In this document: piece by piece, positions 1-8,904 of the stretch
Layout of the letters: each line of letters starts with the position of its first letter
Numbering within the stretch: position 1 is the first letter of the stretch
Assembly (NCBI RefSeq): GCF_029937575.1
Contig: NZ_JAPYPS010000002.1
Location: 30,054 to 94,053, forward strand
DNA: 64,000 nt
Reading direction: 5' to 3'
Origin: Nocardioides sp.
Lineage (GTDB): Bacteria; Actinomycetota; Actinomycetes; Propionibacteriales; Nocardioidaceae
Made by a program: the position numbers and the translations under genes
Notes under the pieces: model-generated
Seen by the model: only the letters and a program-made list of their open reading frames with translations
What the model was told of the DNA's origin: nothing
Database searches by the model: none

Positions 1-1132
1 CGGCCTTCTGTTCGGCCTTCATGTTCGTCTCCGCCTGGGCGCCTGTCTCCACCGGCGTCACCGCGGCCGAGGTGGTGCTCGCGGACGGTGTTGCTCGACG
101 CTCTCGCGACGTGGGCTCGTCGCCTGCGGGACCTGCGGAGGCGGTCGGCGTCGCATCCACGACCTCGGCGGAGGCCGGCGCCTCACCGCCGGGGAGCCTG
201 AGCAGTACCAGGGCGGCCACGACCAGGACTGCTGCCGTCAGCACCGCGACGGCGGGTCTCCGCGACCGCCGCGTGGGCGCCAGGGCGACGGCGGTGGTGT
301 GCGTCCCCGTGGTCGCCGACCCGGTGTCGTGAGCCGGCACCGGGGCTCCCGGCGAGGCCAGGCGCCGGGCGACCTCGCCCGCGCTCGGCCGCAACGAGGC
401 GTCGGAGGCAGTCATCGTCGTGAGCAGGGACGCCCAGCCCGGCGGGAGCGAGGCCGGGATGAGCGGCGCCCGGTGCAGTCGGGCGAGCGCTGCCTCGACG
501 GGCGGCCCCGGATAGGCACGGACTGCGGTGAGCGCCTCGAGCAGGAGGAGCCCCAGCGAGTAGACGTCTCCGGCAGGGATGACGGTGTCGCCTCGGACCT
601 GCTCCGGTGAGAGGTAGGCAGCCGTCCCGACGGTGTGGCCGGTACGGGTGAGCCCGGCGCTGGAGTCAGCGAGGCGGGCGATCCCGAAGTCGGTGAGCTT
701 GGCGCTCCCGTCGGGCGTGAGGAGCACGTTGCTGGGCTTGACGTCGCGGTGCACGATCCCACGGGAGTGCGCGTGGTCCAGGCCCGCGGCCACGGCGGCG
801 CCGATCCGTCGCACGCGCGCCTCGGCCATCGGGCCGCGGCCCATCTCGAGGTCGAGCCCTTCACCCTCGACGAGCTCGAGCGCCAACCACGGGGTCTCGT
901 CGGTGACGCCGGCGTCGAGCAGGGTGACGATGCCGGGATGGCTCAGGGTGGCGAGCAGACGCGCCTCGTCGCCGAAGCGTCGGGCATCGACGGACCCGGT
1001 GTCACGCAGCACCTTGAGCGCGACGTCGCGACCGAGGACCGGGTCGTGGCCGCGGTAGACGTCGGCCATCCCGCCGTGCCCGATGGGGTCGCCGACCTCG
1101 TAGCGGGAGCCCAGACGTCGCGGTGCCGGCAT
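1..1132 (-). CDS. Transmembrane Ser/Thr protein kinase, partial (C-terminus beyond window)
   Basis: Reading leftward from the ATG at 1132 gives 377 codons without a stop. Residues 1 to about 265 form a Hanks-type kinase: glycine loop GHGGMADVY (18-26), the ATP lysine in VALKVL (Lys40), catalytic loop HRDVKPSN (near 128), TDFG (near 145) and the activation segment GTAAYLSPEQ. A hydrophobic segment AVLTAAVLVVAALVLL (about 295-312) follows, then a Ser/Thr/Ala-rich extracellular part that runs off the edge. This is the PknA/PknB-like plan: cytosolic kinase, one membrane span, outer tail. No PASTA repeat is visible in the portion present. Substrates cannot be inferred. The upstream ATG at 1148 is out of frame. 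Confidence 0.9.
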   Translation of the reverse strand, partial: MPAPRRLGSRYEVGDPIGHGGMADVYRGHDPVLGRDVALKVLRDTGSVDARRFGDEARLLATLSHPGIVTLLDAGVTDETPWLALELVEGEGLDLEMGRGPMAEARVRRIGAAVAAGLDHAHSRGIVHRDVKPSNVLLTPDGSAKLTDFGIARLADSSAGLTRTGHTVGTAAYLSPEQVRGDTVIPAGDVYSLGLLLLEALTAVRAYPGPPVEAALARLHRAPLIPASLPPGWASLLTTMTASDASLRPSAGEVARRLASPGAPVPAHDTGSATTGTHTTAVALAPTRRSRRPAVAVLTAAVLVVAALVLLRLPGGEAPASAEVVDATPTASAGPAGDEPTSRERRATPSASTTSAAVTPVETGAQAETNMKAEQKA

Positions 1133-1243
1133 CGTGCGGGAGCTCCATGACGTCGAGGACTTCGGTAGACCCCATCATGGCCCGACCGCGCCGGGACGAT
1201 CATCACCCGTGGGGGCGACTCCGGTGCCGGCGCGAGCGGCAAA

Positions 1244-2536
1244 TCAGTTGACGTCGAGCAGGAGCAGCCGGTCGTCGCCGGGACGCGGCGAGATCCGCCC
1301 GTCGGTGTTGCTCGTCGAGATGAGCAGCTGGGTCTCGCTCAGGGCGAGCACGGTGCGCAGCCGCCCGAGCTCCCCGATCAGGAACGCGCGCGGCCGGGCG
1401 ACCAGCTTGGTGCCGTCGAGCGGGATCCGCCACAGTCGCTCGCCCCGCAGTGCGGCCATGTAGACCGAGCCGCCGGCCATCGCGACGCCACTGGGGGAGT
1501 CCTCGTCGGTGCCGAACTCGGCGATCGGGCTGGTGATGCCCTCGAGGTCGGTCGTGCCCTGGCTCGCCGGCCAGCCGTAGTTGCGGCCGGGGCGGATCCA
1601 GTTGAGCTCGTCGGCGGTCTTGTCGCCGAACTCGGAGGCGAACAGGCGGCCCTGCTCGTTGAAGGTCAGTCCCTGCACGTTGCGGTGCCCGTAGCTGTAG
1701 ACCACGGAGTTCTCGAACGGGTTGCCCGGCGCGGGCTTGCCCTGCGGTGTCATCCGCAGGATCTTGCCTCCCAGCGAGGAGGTGTCCTGGGCCAGCGACG
1801 GCACCTCGGTCTCTCCGGTGCCGACGTAGAGCATGTCGTCGGGACCGAACGCGATCCGACCTCCGTTGTGCCGGAAGCCCCGCGGGATCCCGCTGAAGAC
1901 CACCTCCGGGTCCGAGAGCGTCGCCGGCGAGCCGGGCTGCAGGGTCACCGTCGCGATCCGGTTGTCCGTCGCAGTGGAGTAGTAGAGGAAGATGCGTTTG
2001 GTGCCGGGGTAGTACGACGACACCGCGACCCCGAGCAGACCGCCCTCGCCGCCGTCGCTCACGACCCCCGGGATCTCGCCGAGGTCGACGACCTTGCCCG
2101 CCTTCGGCGCGACCCGGTAGAGGTGGTGCTCGTCACGGCTGGTGACCAGGACGGTGCCGTCGGGCAGCTCGGCCATGCCCCAGGGGATGGGGATGTCGGT
2201 GGCGACGGTGTCGACCACCTGGACCGACCCCCTCGCCGTACCGACAGGGGAGCGCGAGGCGTCGGGAGACGCCGGCGTGCTCGGCTCAGCGGCACCGTCG
2301 GGCTCGGTCGTCGGCGGCTCCGAGGCCGAGTCGGGCGGGATGATCGTCGCGTCGCCGGTGGGCTGGGGAGCCGCGGAGGGGGCGATCTCGGAGGGGCTCG
2401 TCGATGCCGTGCTCGCCGCGGGAAGGCTGTCGAGATCCCGGCTCGTGTCGCTCTTGGTCTGCGGCGAGCACCCCACGGCCAGCAGCACAGCGGTGGCAGC
2501 CAGGGCTGCGGAGGTGACGAGCGGGCCACGATTCAT
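1244..2536 (-). CDS. PQQ-type glucose/sorbosone dehydrogenase-like lipoprotein
   Basis: A protein of 430 residues with a lipoprotein signal: hydrophobic LVTSAALAATAVLLAVG then Cys23 (lipobox LAVGC), followed by a Ser/Thr/Pro/Ala-rich linker to about residue 105. The remainder matches the soluble aldose sugar dehydrogenase (GSDH) beta-propeller family: IPWGMAELPDGTVLVTSRDEHHLYRV, GGEGGLLGVAVS, HNGGRIAFGPDDMLYVGTGE, YGHRNVQGLTFNEQGRLFASEFG and GRNYGWP. Family members oxidise aldoses with PQQ outside the cell; the actual substrate is unknown. A TACCAT box six bases before the ATG suggests a leaderless mRNA. Confidence 0.88.
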   Translation of the reverse strand: MNRGPLVTSAALAATAVLLAVGCSPQTKSDTSRDLDSLPAASTASTSPSEIAPSAAPQPTGDATIIPPDSASEPPTTEPDGAAEPSTPASPDASRSPVGTARGSVQVVDTVATDIPIPWGMAELPDGTVLVTSRDEHHLYRVAPKAGKVVDLGEIPGVVSDGGEGGLLGVAVSSYYPGTKRIFLYYSTATDNRIATVTLQPGSPATLSDPEVVFSGIPRGFRHNGGRIAFGPDDMLYVGTGETEVPSLAQDTSSLGGKILRMTPQGKPAPGNPFENSVVYSYGHRNVQGLTFNEQGRLFASEFGDKTADELNWIRPGRNYGWPASQGTTDLEGITSPIAEFGTDEDSPSGVAMAGGSVYMAALRGERLWRIPLDGTKLVARPRAFLIGELGRLRTVLALSETQLLISTSNTDGRISPRPGDDRLLLLDVN

Positions 2537-2542
2537 GGGCTC

Positions 2543-2548
2543 ATGGTA
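2543..2548 (-). promoter_or_regulatory. -10 box of the GSDH lipoprotein gene (leaderless)
   Basis: On the minus strand TACCAT is followed by six bases (GAGCCC) and then the ATG at 2536. In actinobacteria a TANNNT box at this distance places the transcription start at or next to the start codon. No convincing Shine-Dalgarno sequence lies between. Confidence 0.5.
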
Positions 2549-2573
2549 GGAGAGGCGAGGTCGTGCGGATCAT

Positions 2574-5500
2574 TCAGGCGACGTGCACCCGCGCGGCCAG
2601 TCTCTCGACCACGGCATCGGGCCCGGCGAGCCACTCCGCAACAGTGACCTGTTCGACCCGCCACCCCGATGCCCGCAGCACGCCGGGTTGGACGACACGG
2701 CGCTGCTCCGTCGACCCGGTACGAAGCCTTCGCGCGTGGTCCACCAGGACGCCCAGCGTCCAGCGCTCGGCCCCGGGCGCACGCACCGCCAGGTCGCAGC
2801 GGAAGTCCGAGCCTCCGAGCGAGGTGACGACGTCGAGGCCGCGGGCCGCCAGCACCTCGGCCATCTGCGTCACGATCGGAGCGGGGTCGCGCACGACCCC
2901 GAGACCGTCGGTGCGCCACGCAGCGAGGGTGCGGGCGGCGCCGGCGTCGTCACCGACCGAGATCGCCTCGGCGTAGGCGAGGAAGTCACGCAGCGTGCGC
3001 GCACCCGGGTTGTACACGTTGGTGATGGCCGACGGATCGATGCTGGAGGTCAGCACCATGTGCCGTCGCGCGCGGCTGAAGATGACGTTGAGGCGCTTCT
3101 CTCCACCTGCGGTGTTGATCGGGCCGAAGTTCATCCGCATCCGGCCGTCGGGGGCCGCCGCGTAGCAGACGCTCATCACCATGACGTCGCGCTCGTCGCC
3201 CTGGACGTTCTCGAGGTTCTTGACGAAGAGCCCGACGCCCTGACCGTCCTCCTCGCGAGCGACCTCGTCGTCGTACGCCCGGGCGAACTCCCGGTCCTGC
3301 TCGGTCAGGCGCTCGAGGGCGCGCTCGATCTCGCTCTGCTGAGCCTCGGAGAAGGCGACGACACCGATCGTCAGGCCGCTGCGGCGCAGCACCAGGTCAC
3401 GCACCAGGGCGGCGGTCCAGGCCGCCTCCCGGGCGTTGGTACGGCGGTCGTAGACCCCGTCCTGCACGCGCACCACGCTGATGCTGCGCGTCAGCACCTC
3501 GTCGGTCACCGCGCTCGCGACCTCCGGGTCGGGGGCCCCTCCGCCGACCAGCAGGGCACGCCGATCGCGCAGCGCGGGCGTGCGGTCGGGCACCGTGGCG
3601 AGTCGACCGTCGTAGAAGACGGTGTTGGAGAACTGGATCAGCGCCTCGAAGCGGCTGCGGTAGTGCCACAGCAGCATCGTCGAGGGGAGCCGGGTCGAGC
3701 TGACCGCGAGGAAGCTGTCGGCATCGAGGACGACCCCCAGCCGGGCCTCGGCCTCGTCGTCGAGCTCGTCGGGACCGCCGCTGTCATCGCCGTTCGCCGG
3801 TCCGGCGGTGAAGTAGCGCGTCGGTGGCAGCTGCATCCGGTCGCCGACCACGATGACCTGAGCCGCCCGGTGCAGTGCGGGGACGGCCTCCTCGACCGGC
3901 ACCTGGCTGGCCTCGTCGTAGATGACGACATCGAAGGAGGACGTGAGCGGCAGGGTGTCGGACAGGGACGCCGGGCTCATCAGCCAGACCGGCCGCAGCG
4001 CCGCGGTGACCTCGCCGGGAGAGCCCTCAGCGAGCTGCCGGATGGACTTGTAGGCGCGCACCTTGCCGAACTCGTGCTCGAGGACGCGTTGCCCCTCGCT
4101 CCACGTCGCCTGCCGTGCTGCGGCTGCGGAGCGGGCGCGGAAGCGGTCGCGCAGGCGCGCGACGACCACCTCGGCGTTGACCGCGTGGAGGTCGGGCTCG
4201 ACGGCGGCGACTCGGTCGAGCAGCGCGGCGATGCGTGGCCCGTCCACCCTGCCGAGGGCGGGCGCCCCTGCCCGGGCCGTGGCGAGCTCGGCCGCCAGCA
4301 CCGCGTAGGAGATCTGGTCGGGAGTGGCGTTCAGCCGACGCAGGGCGTCGAGGACCTGTGCCTGGCTGGCTCCGAGCTCGACCATGCGCGGCGCCCCCGA
4401 CCTCACGAGCGCAGCGCCCGCGTCGGAGCCGAGGGCGGTCGTCCACGTCGTCAGGTCGCTCAGGTCGTGGCCGTCGAGGAGCAGTACGCCGCGCCCCGCG
4501 GAGCGCAGGTCGTGCAGGTCGGCTGCCAGGTGGTCCAACGCAGCCCGAGGTGCGTCGTCGTCCGCCGCGAGTCGATCCCGCCACCCAGCCAGGTGGTCGG
4601 TGCGACCGCGCAGGTCGTCGAGGGCGACGACCAGGGTGACGAGGTCACCGTGCCCCCACTCGGTGCGCGCACGTTCACGGCTCTCGGCGAGCGCCCGATC
4701 AGCGTCGTCCGCGGCCACCAGCAGCGAGAGGGCCGCGGACGCGGCGGGCATCGATGTGGCCGCGGGGACGACGTAGGACTCCTCGACGAGGCGACGCACC
4801 CGCCGCCACTCGCCGCTGAAGAACCGGAACGGGGCGCTCTCCTTGGCGCGTGCCACGTCGAGGGCGTGGCGTGCCTCGTCGGGCACGGGACGCTCGGACC
4901 AGGCCCCGGCCGCCTCGGTTGCTGCCGTAGAAGCGGCCACGAGACGGGCCTGCGCCTCGCTCGCGGCTGCGAGGTCGGTGGCGGTGGCAGAGCGGCTCTG
5001 CAGTGCGCCCAGGCGGCCACGTCGGGCCAGCGGGTCCAGCAGCGCGTGCAGGCGCGCCACGGCCTCGACGTCGGTGAGTGTCAGGCGGGCGACGCTCTCG
5101 TCGAGGCCGGGTCCTCCGGACTCGTGCAAGGACCGGACGAGGCTCTCGAGCGCGGTCGCGACACGCCCCGCGACAGCGGCGACCTCGGCGTCGGGGCGGG
5201 GCCGGCCGAGCGCCTCGACGGCGACCAGCGCGAGCGGGGTGGTGGCCAGCGGGCCGGGCAGGCCGTCCATCAGGCGGTCGACCTCCGCGCGGGCCGCCGC
5301 CCAGGTGCGGAGGCTCGGCAACAGGAGGACCTCGTCGGGGGCGAGGTCCGTGCCCCACCTGTGGTCACGCAGGTCCACGAGCGCGTCGAGGACCTCGAGG
5401 GTGCGCGGGTCTCCGGACAGCAGGGCGTCGTCGAGGGCGCCGAGCTCGTCGGTGATCGCGGTCAGCTCGTCGACCAGGCGCCGACGGCGTGCCTCGACCT

Positions 5501-7670
5501 CGGCCAGGCTGTCGCCCGACGTGGGGTTCGACCAGGACTCGTAGGTGTCGCGCATCCCGTGCACGAAGGTCTTCTTGTCCTGCTGGCTGTCGTGGACCAG
5601 GGTGCAGACCTCGTCGAGTCCCCGAGAACGCAACCGGGCGTGCACGACGTCCAGGGCGGCTCGCTTGGCGCACACGAACAGCACCCGCTTGTCCCGCGCC
5701 AGGTAGTCGGCGATCAGGTTGGTGATGGTCTGCGACTTGCCCGTGCCGGGAGGCCCCTGGATGACGAAGTTGTCGGCCGCGCGTGCCTGGGCGATCGCGG
5801 CCATCTGGGAGTCGTCGGCGGGCACGACGAGGTAGCGGTCCTCCAGCCGGTACGGCGTCCCGGTCGCGGGTGACTCCCGGGGCGCCGCGGAGAACAGCTC
5901 GTCGAACGCCGGGTGCGGACGGGGCTCGGCGAGCAGCGCGTCGTAGTCGCGCACGAGGCTCAAGGTCCGGTAGCTGAAGTTGGCCAGCGTGACCGAGCAG
6001 AGGTCGACCTCCCAGGCGAAAGGATTGTCGGTCGCCGTCGATCCGACGGTGAACAGGTCGGTATCGGTGGCACCGGGGTCGGGGGCCGCCGTGGCACGCG
6101 GGTGAGGAGCGTCTCCGAGCTCCACCGCGACCTCGAGAGGCTGACGGCGTACCCGGTCGGCATAGATCTGCACGCCGAGCGGCGCCCAGTCCGGACGTGT
6201 GTAGGAGTAGGGGTAGTGCCGGCGACCGATGACCGGGCGCGTGCCCTGACGTCGCCGTCGGTAGGAGGTGAGCGCCGTCTCTGCCCGGGAGCGGATCAGC
6301 TCGATCCTCGGGTGTTCGACCAGCGCGATGCTCAGCCCCGCCTGGGTGGCGCGTCCCTGTCGCTCGACGTCCTCGCGCAGCGCCTCGATCGCGGTCGGGT
6401 CGCTCAGGTCGACGGTCTCCGGCAGGACGAAGCCGTACAGCTCGCGGAGCTGGTGGCGCAGGACCGGGTTCACCTCGGCTGCGGCGGCGTCGCGCAGCCG
6501 CAGGCGGTGGGAGTGGCGCACGCCGCGGCGCTTCGTGATCTCGGCGCGCGCCAGCACCAGGGGTGAGGTGATGGTGGTGGCGGGGTCGTCGTGCACGTCG
6601 TGCCAGCGCAGGAAGGCCACCACGAGCCGCAGCTGGTCCTGACCGAACTCCGAGCGGTCGCGCCGTGCGGTGGCCGCGATCGTGTCGAGGCTCGACTCGG
6701 CGTACGGCGCCTCCTCCCAGCGCACCACCGACCCGACGTCGACGGTCCCTCCCGCGCCCAGGCGGCGCGAGGTCGGGCCGCCCCAGGTGAAGAGCGACTC
6801 GGGGCGGATGGAGCGGACGTCGAGCACGAGTGGCACGGATGCCTGAGTGAGGTCGAGGGTGCGTGCGGAGGGTCGGAAGTGCAGCAGCGGGTTGCGCCGG
6901 CTGAGGTCGAAGAGCCGCTCGCGCAGGTGGGAGAGGACCAGCTCACGGCGCTCGCGCGGTGGGCCGCTCGCGTCGCCGGCCAGGACGCGGTCGAGGTCGA
7001 AGTCCTCGGGCTGGTCTCGGTAGGTCCGCAGCCGGGTGACCAGGTCGGGAAGGTCCGCGGGGCGCCGGCGGCGGTCGGGCTGGATCATCGCGGTCAGGAT
7101 GGCCGCGACCACCGGATCGAGCCGCGGGACCAGGGCGAACAGGTTGCTGCGATGGGTCGCGAGGTCGGCTGCGTCCTGGTGGGTGGCCAGGTCGAGGCCG
7201 GCGAGCAGGGCGACGGCCAGCTCCCCGAGGCTCCCGATGTCGGTGAGCTCGTCGTGGTGGTCGAGCAGGTGCTCCCAGCGCTGCCAGCCGGCCACGATGC
7301 GCAGACCCGCGGGCGAGGCGGGGTCGACGTCGACGACCGAGGTGGTCTCGGGGCGACCGGAGCGCAGGTCGTGGTGGCGGTCCGCGGCGCGGGTGACGTC
7401 GAGAGCGGCGGCGCGCAGCTCGCGCTCGGCGTCGGCCACGGCACGCGGATGCAGCCGAGGTCGTCGGGCGTGGCCGTGGTCGTGGTGGAGCACGAGGCGA
7501 TGGTCGAGGACGTCGAGCGCGTCGAGTCCCCGCAGCGGCGCCACGAGTCCGCGGTCGTGGATCTCGGCGACGGCCTCCAGGAGCGGGAGGGTCAGGGCCA
7601 GGACGTCGTCCAGCGGCAACCCACCACGAGACCCGGCGTCGGCGACCAGTCGGCGTACGGCGTCCTGCAT
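2574..7670 (-). CDS. DUF4011-type superfamily 1 helicase with degenerate kinase-like N-terminus and nuclease-like C-terminus
   Basis: A 1698-residue protein. I place the start at the ATG at 7670, which overlaps the stop of the upstream peptidase gene by one base; a longer reading to 7868 only adds low-complexity antisense. Residues 1-225 resemble a kinase C-lobe without catalytic residues (AVAEIHDRGLVAPLRGLDAL where HRDxKxxN is expected; later IQPDRRRRPADLPDLVTRL). DUF4011 begins near 255 (FDLSRRNPLLHF). Helicase motifs: GPPGTGKSQ (about 640), YDEASQ (about 1250), VVGDRMQLPP (about 1277), NVQGDERDV (about 1490), KRLNVIFSRARR (about 1530). The last ~90 residues (LGGSDFRCDLAVR ... TLGVLVD) look like the Vsr/MTES_1575 endonuclease-like domain found at the end of COG1112 helicases. 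COG1112 helicases with kinase domains occur in anti-phage Mokosh systems; that parallel is inference. Confidence 0.85.
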   Translation of the reverse strand: MQDAVRRLVADAGSRGGLPLDDVLALTLPLLEAVAEIHDRGLVAPLRGLDALDVLDHRLVLHHDHGHARRPRLHPRAVADAERELRAAALDVTRAADRHHDLRSGRPETTSVVDVDPASPAGLRIVAGWQRWEHLLDHHDELTDIGSLGELAVALLAGLDLATHQDAADLATHRSNLFALVPRLDPVVAAILTAMIQPDRRRRPADLPDLVTRLRTYRDQPEDFDLDRVLAGDASGPPRERRELVLSHLRERLFDLSRRNPLLHFRPSARTLDLTQASVPLVLDVRSIRPESLFTWGGPTSRRLGAGGTVDVGSVVRWEEAPYAESSLDTIAATARRDRSEFGQDQLRLVVAFLRWHDVHDDPATTITSPLVLARAEITKRRGVRHSHRLRLRDAAAAEVNPVLRHQLRELYGFVLPETVDLSDPTAIEALREDVERQGRATQAGLSIALVEHPRIELIRSRAETALTSYRRRRQGTRPVIGRRHYPYSYTRPDWAPLGVQIYADRVRRQPLEVAVELGDAPHPRATAAPDPGATDTDLFTVGSTATDNPFAWEVDLCSVTLANFSYRTLSLVRDYDALLAEPRPHPAFDELFSAAPRESPATGTPYRLEDRYLVVPADDSQMAAIAQARAADNFVIQGPPGTGKSQTITNLIADYLARDKRVLFVCAKRAALDVVHARLRSRGLDEVCTLVHDSQQDKKTFVHGMRDTYESWSNPTSGDSLAEVEARRRRLVDELTAITDELGALDDALLSGDPRTLEVLDALVDLRDHRWGTDLAPDEVLLLPSLRTWAAARAEVDRLMDGLPGPLATTPLALVAVEALGRPRPDAEVAAVAGRVATALESLVRSLHESGGPGLDESVARLTLTDVEAVARLHALLDPLARRGRLGALQSRSATATDLAAASEAQARLVAASTAATEAAGAWSERPVPDEARHALDVARAKESAPFRFFSGEWRRVRRLVEESYVVPAATSMPAASAALSLLVAADDADRALAESRERARTEWGHGDLVTLVVALDDLRGRTDHLAGWRDRLAADDDAPRAALDHLAADLHDLRSAGRGVLLLDGHDLSDLTTWTTALGSDAGAALVRSGAPRMVELGASQAQVLDALRRLNATPDQISYAVLAAELATARAGAPALGRVDGPRIAALLDRVAAVEPDLHAVNAEVVVARLRDRFRARSAAAARQATWSEGQRVLEHEFGKVRAYKSIRQLAEGSPGEVTAALRPVWLMSPASLSDTLPLTSSFDVVIYDEASQVPVEEAVPALHRAAQVIVVGDRMQLPPTRYFTAGPANGDDSGGPDELDDEAEARLGVVLDADSFLAVSSTRLPSTMLLWHYRSRFEALIQFSNTVFYDGRLATVPDRTPALRDRRALLVGGGAPDPEVASAVTDEVLTRSISVVRVQDGVYDRRTNAREAAWTAALVRDLVLRRSGLTIGVVAFSEAQQSEIERALERLTEQDREFARAYDDEVAREEDGQGVGLFVKNLENVQGDERDVMVMSVCYAAAPDGRMRMNFGPINTAGGEKRLNVIFSRARRHMVLTSSIDPSAITNVYNPGARTLRDFLAYAEAISVGDDAGAARTLAAWRTDGLGVVRDPAPIVTQMAEVLAARGLDVVTSLGGSDFRCDLAVRAPGAERWTLGVLVDHARRLRTGSTEQRRVVQPGVLRASGWRVEQVTVAEWLAGPDAVVERLAARVHVA

Positions 7671-8854
7671 CAGGCCTGCACCGCCCGCAGAGCCTCGGCG
7701 TCGGCGACGAGCCGGGTGCGCTGGCGCTCGGAGAGGCCGAGCTCCTCGGTGACGAAGCCCAGCAGGTCGTCGCCGAGGTCCTTGCGTTGCGCGAAGGCCA
7801 GCGCGGAGGCCAGCGAGCCGGTGAGGTCGTCGCTGCCGGCCGTGGCGAGGTCCGTCAGGACGGCGCACAGGTAGCGGCGCGTCTCCAGTGGCAGGTCGCC
7901 GAGGGTCTCGCGACCGACCTCGGACAGGGGCGAGGGGCCCGGAGGCGCCGTCACGTCGTACCGCTCCACGAGGGCGAGCCCCTCGGGGGTGCGCAGCTGC
8001 TCGAGGAAGGCGGCTTGGCGGACCAGCTCACGGGTGATCGAGGCGAGGTCGTCCTGGCCCACGAGGTCCAGGATCGACAGGTCCAGCCGGGGACCGATGG
8101 CCGCGGCGACCTCGGCCTCGAGGTCTGCGAGGGACTCGCCGGTGACCCATCGCTGCAGCGCCCAGGCGCGCAGCACGGTCTCGGGGTGGGTGCGCCGAGC
8201 GCTGGCCGAGGTGGCGAACGAGATCTCGCCGGCCTGACGCAGGTAGGCCTCCGGGTCGGCGTCGCGCATCCCGGTGGTCACCTTGAGCAGCCCGCCGACG
8301 GCCGCCTCGAGGACGCCGCACGCGACCAGCGCCCCGCGGTCGGCGTACAGCTCGGTGCTCAGGCGCAGCCGCCGCGCGGTCTCGAGGTACTCGCTCGTCG
8401 TACGACCGTCGTGCTCGGCGGCCTCGAGCAGGCGGGTGGCCGCGAGGTGGCGGCCGCCCGCAGCGGACCACAGGACGTGGTGGGCGAGCTCGTGGCCCAT
8501 CACGGCGGTCAACTCGTCGTCGTCGAGCAGGTCCATCAGCGAGCCGCTGACCACGATGATGGCCGTCTCCGGCACGAAGACCAGCTCGGCGTTGGGTCCG
8601 ACGGGTTGCTCGTCGGCGTGGACCTGCACCGGCACGGTGACGCCGAGTGCGCTGGCCGCCCGCAGGAGGGCCTCGTGGGGACGTGGGTGCGATCCGGGCT
8701 CGAGGCGGTAGGTGTGGCGGAGCAGGTCGTCGTCGGTGGTCCCGACGGCCCGGGGGAGCAGGGAGGCGAAGGCGCGGGGGTTCTCCCGCTCGAGGATGTC
8801 GGCCACCGAGCGGTGGTAGGGGAGCGGGATCAGCTCACGCAGCACGCGCCCCAT
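7670..8854 (-). CDS. M48-family zinc metallopeptidase, cytosolic
   Basis: A protein of 394 residues. The zinc site HELAHH (HExxH) sits in AVMGHELAHHVLW, preceded by the typical edge strand VFVPETAIIVVSGSLMDLL, and the third ligand is probably the Glu of STELYADRGAL, about 50 residues downstream. There is no signal peptide or membrane segment, unlike HtpX, so it should act in the cytoplasm. The C-terminal 90 residues are helical and end SERQRTRLVADAEALRAVQA. Its stop overlaps the helicase start by one base, so the two are translationally coupled. The start is uncertain: the ATG at 8854 lies inside a perfect hairpin, and a GTG at 8845 (codon 4) is the alternative. Confidence 0.78.
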   Translation of the reverse strand: MGRVLRELIPLPYHRSVADILERENPRAFASLLPRAVGTTDDDLLRHTYRLEPGSHPRPHEALLRAASALGVTVPVQVHADEQPVGPNAELVFVPETAIIVVSGSLMDLLDDDELTAVMGHELAHHVLWSAAGGRHLAATRLLEAAEHDGRTTSEYLETARRLRLSTELYADRGALVACGVLEAAVGGLLKVTTGMRDADPEAYLRQAGEISFATSASARRTHPETVLRAWALQRWVTGESLADLEAEVAAAIGPRLDLSILDLVGQDDLASITRELVRQAAFLEQLRTPEGLALVERYDVTAPPGPSPLSEVGRETLGDLPLETRRYLCAVLTDLATAGSDDLTGSLASALAFAQRKDLGDDLLGFVTEELGLSERQRTRLVADAEALRAVQA

Positions 8855-8882
8855 CCTGCCGTGTCCGGCAGGATGGGGCGCG
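8845..8882. terminator. Perfect 17-bp inverted repeat, loop TGTC, covering the peptidase start codon
   Basis: The left arm CGCGCCCCATCCTGCCG (8845-8861) and the right arm CGGCAGGATGGGGCGCG (8866-8882) pair without a mismatch around a 4-base loop. It lies just past the doxX stop at 8905, so it may terminate doxX transcription in an intrinsic, U-tract-poor way. It also contains the ATG at 8852-8854 of the next gene, so read-through mRNA would hide that start codon. Confidence 0.8.
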
Positions 8883-8904
8883 GATCAGTGGGCGAACCGG
8901 CTGC

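Noticed and set aside
2583..5873. A 1096-codon open frame on the plus strand
   Set aside because: It is the reverse complement of the helicase gene, is Gly/Arg/Val-rich and shows no domain. Long antisense frames are expected at this GC content.
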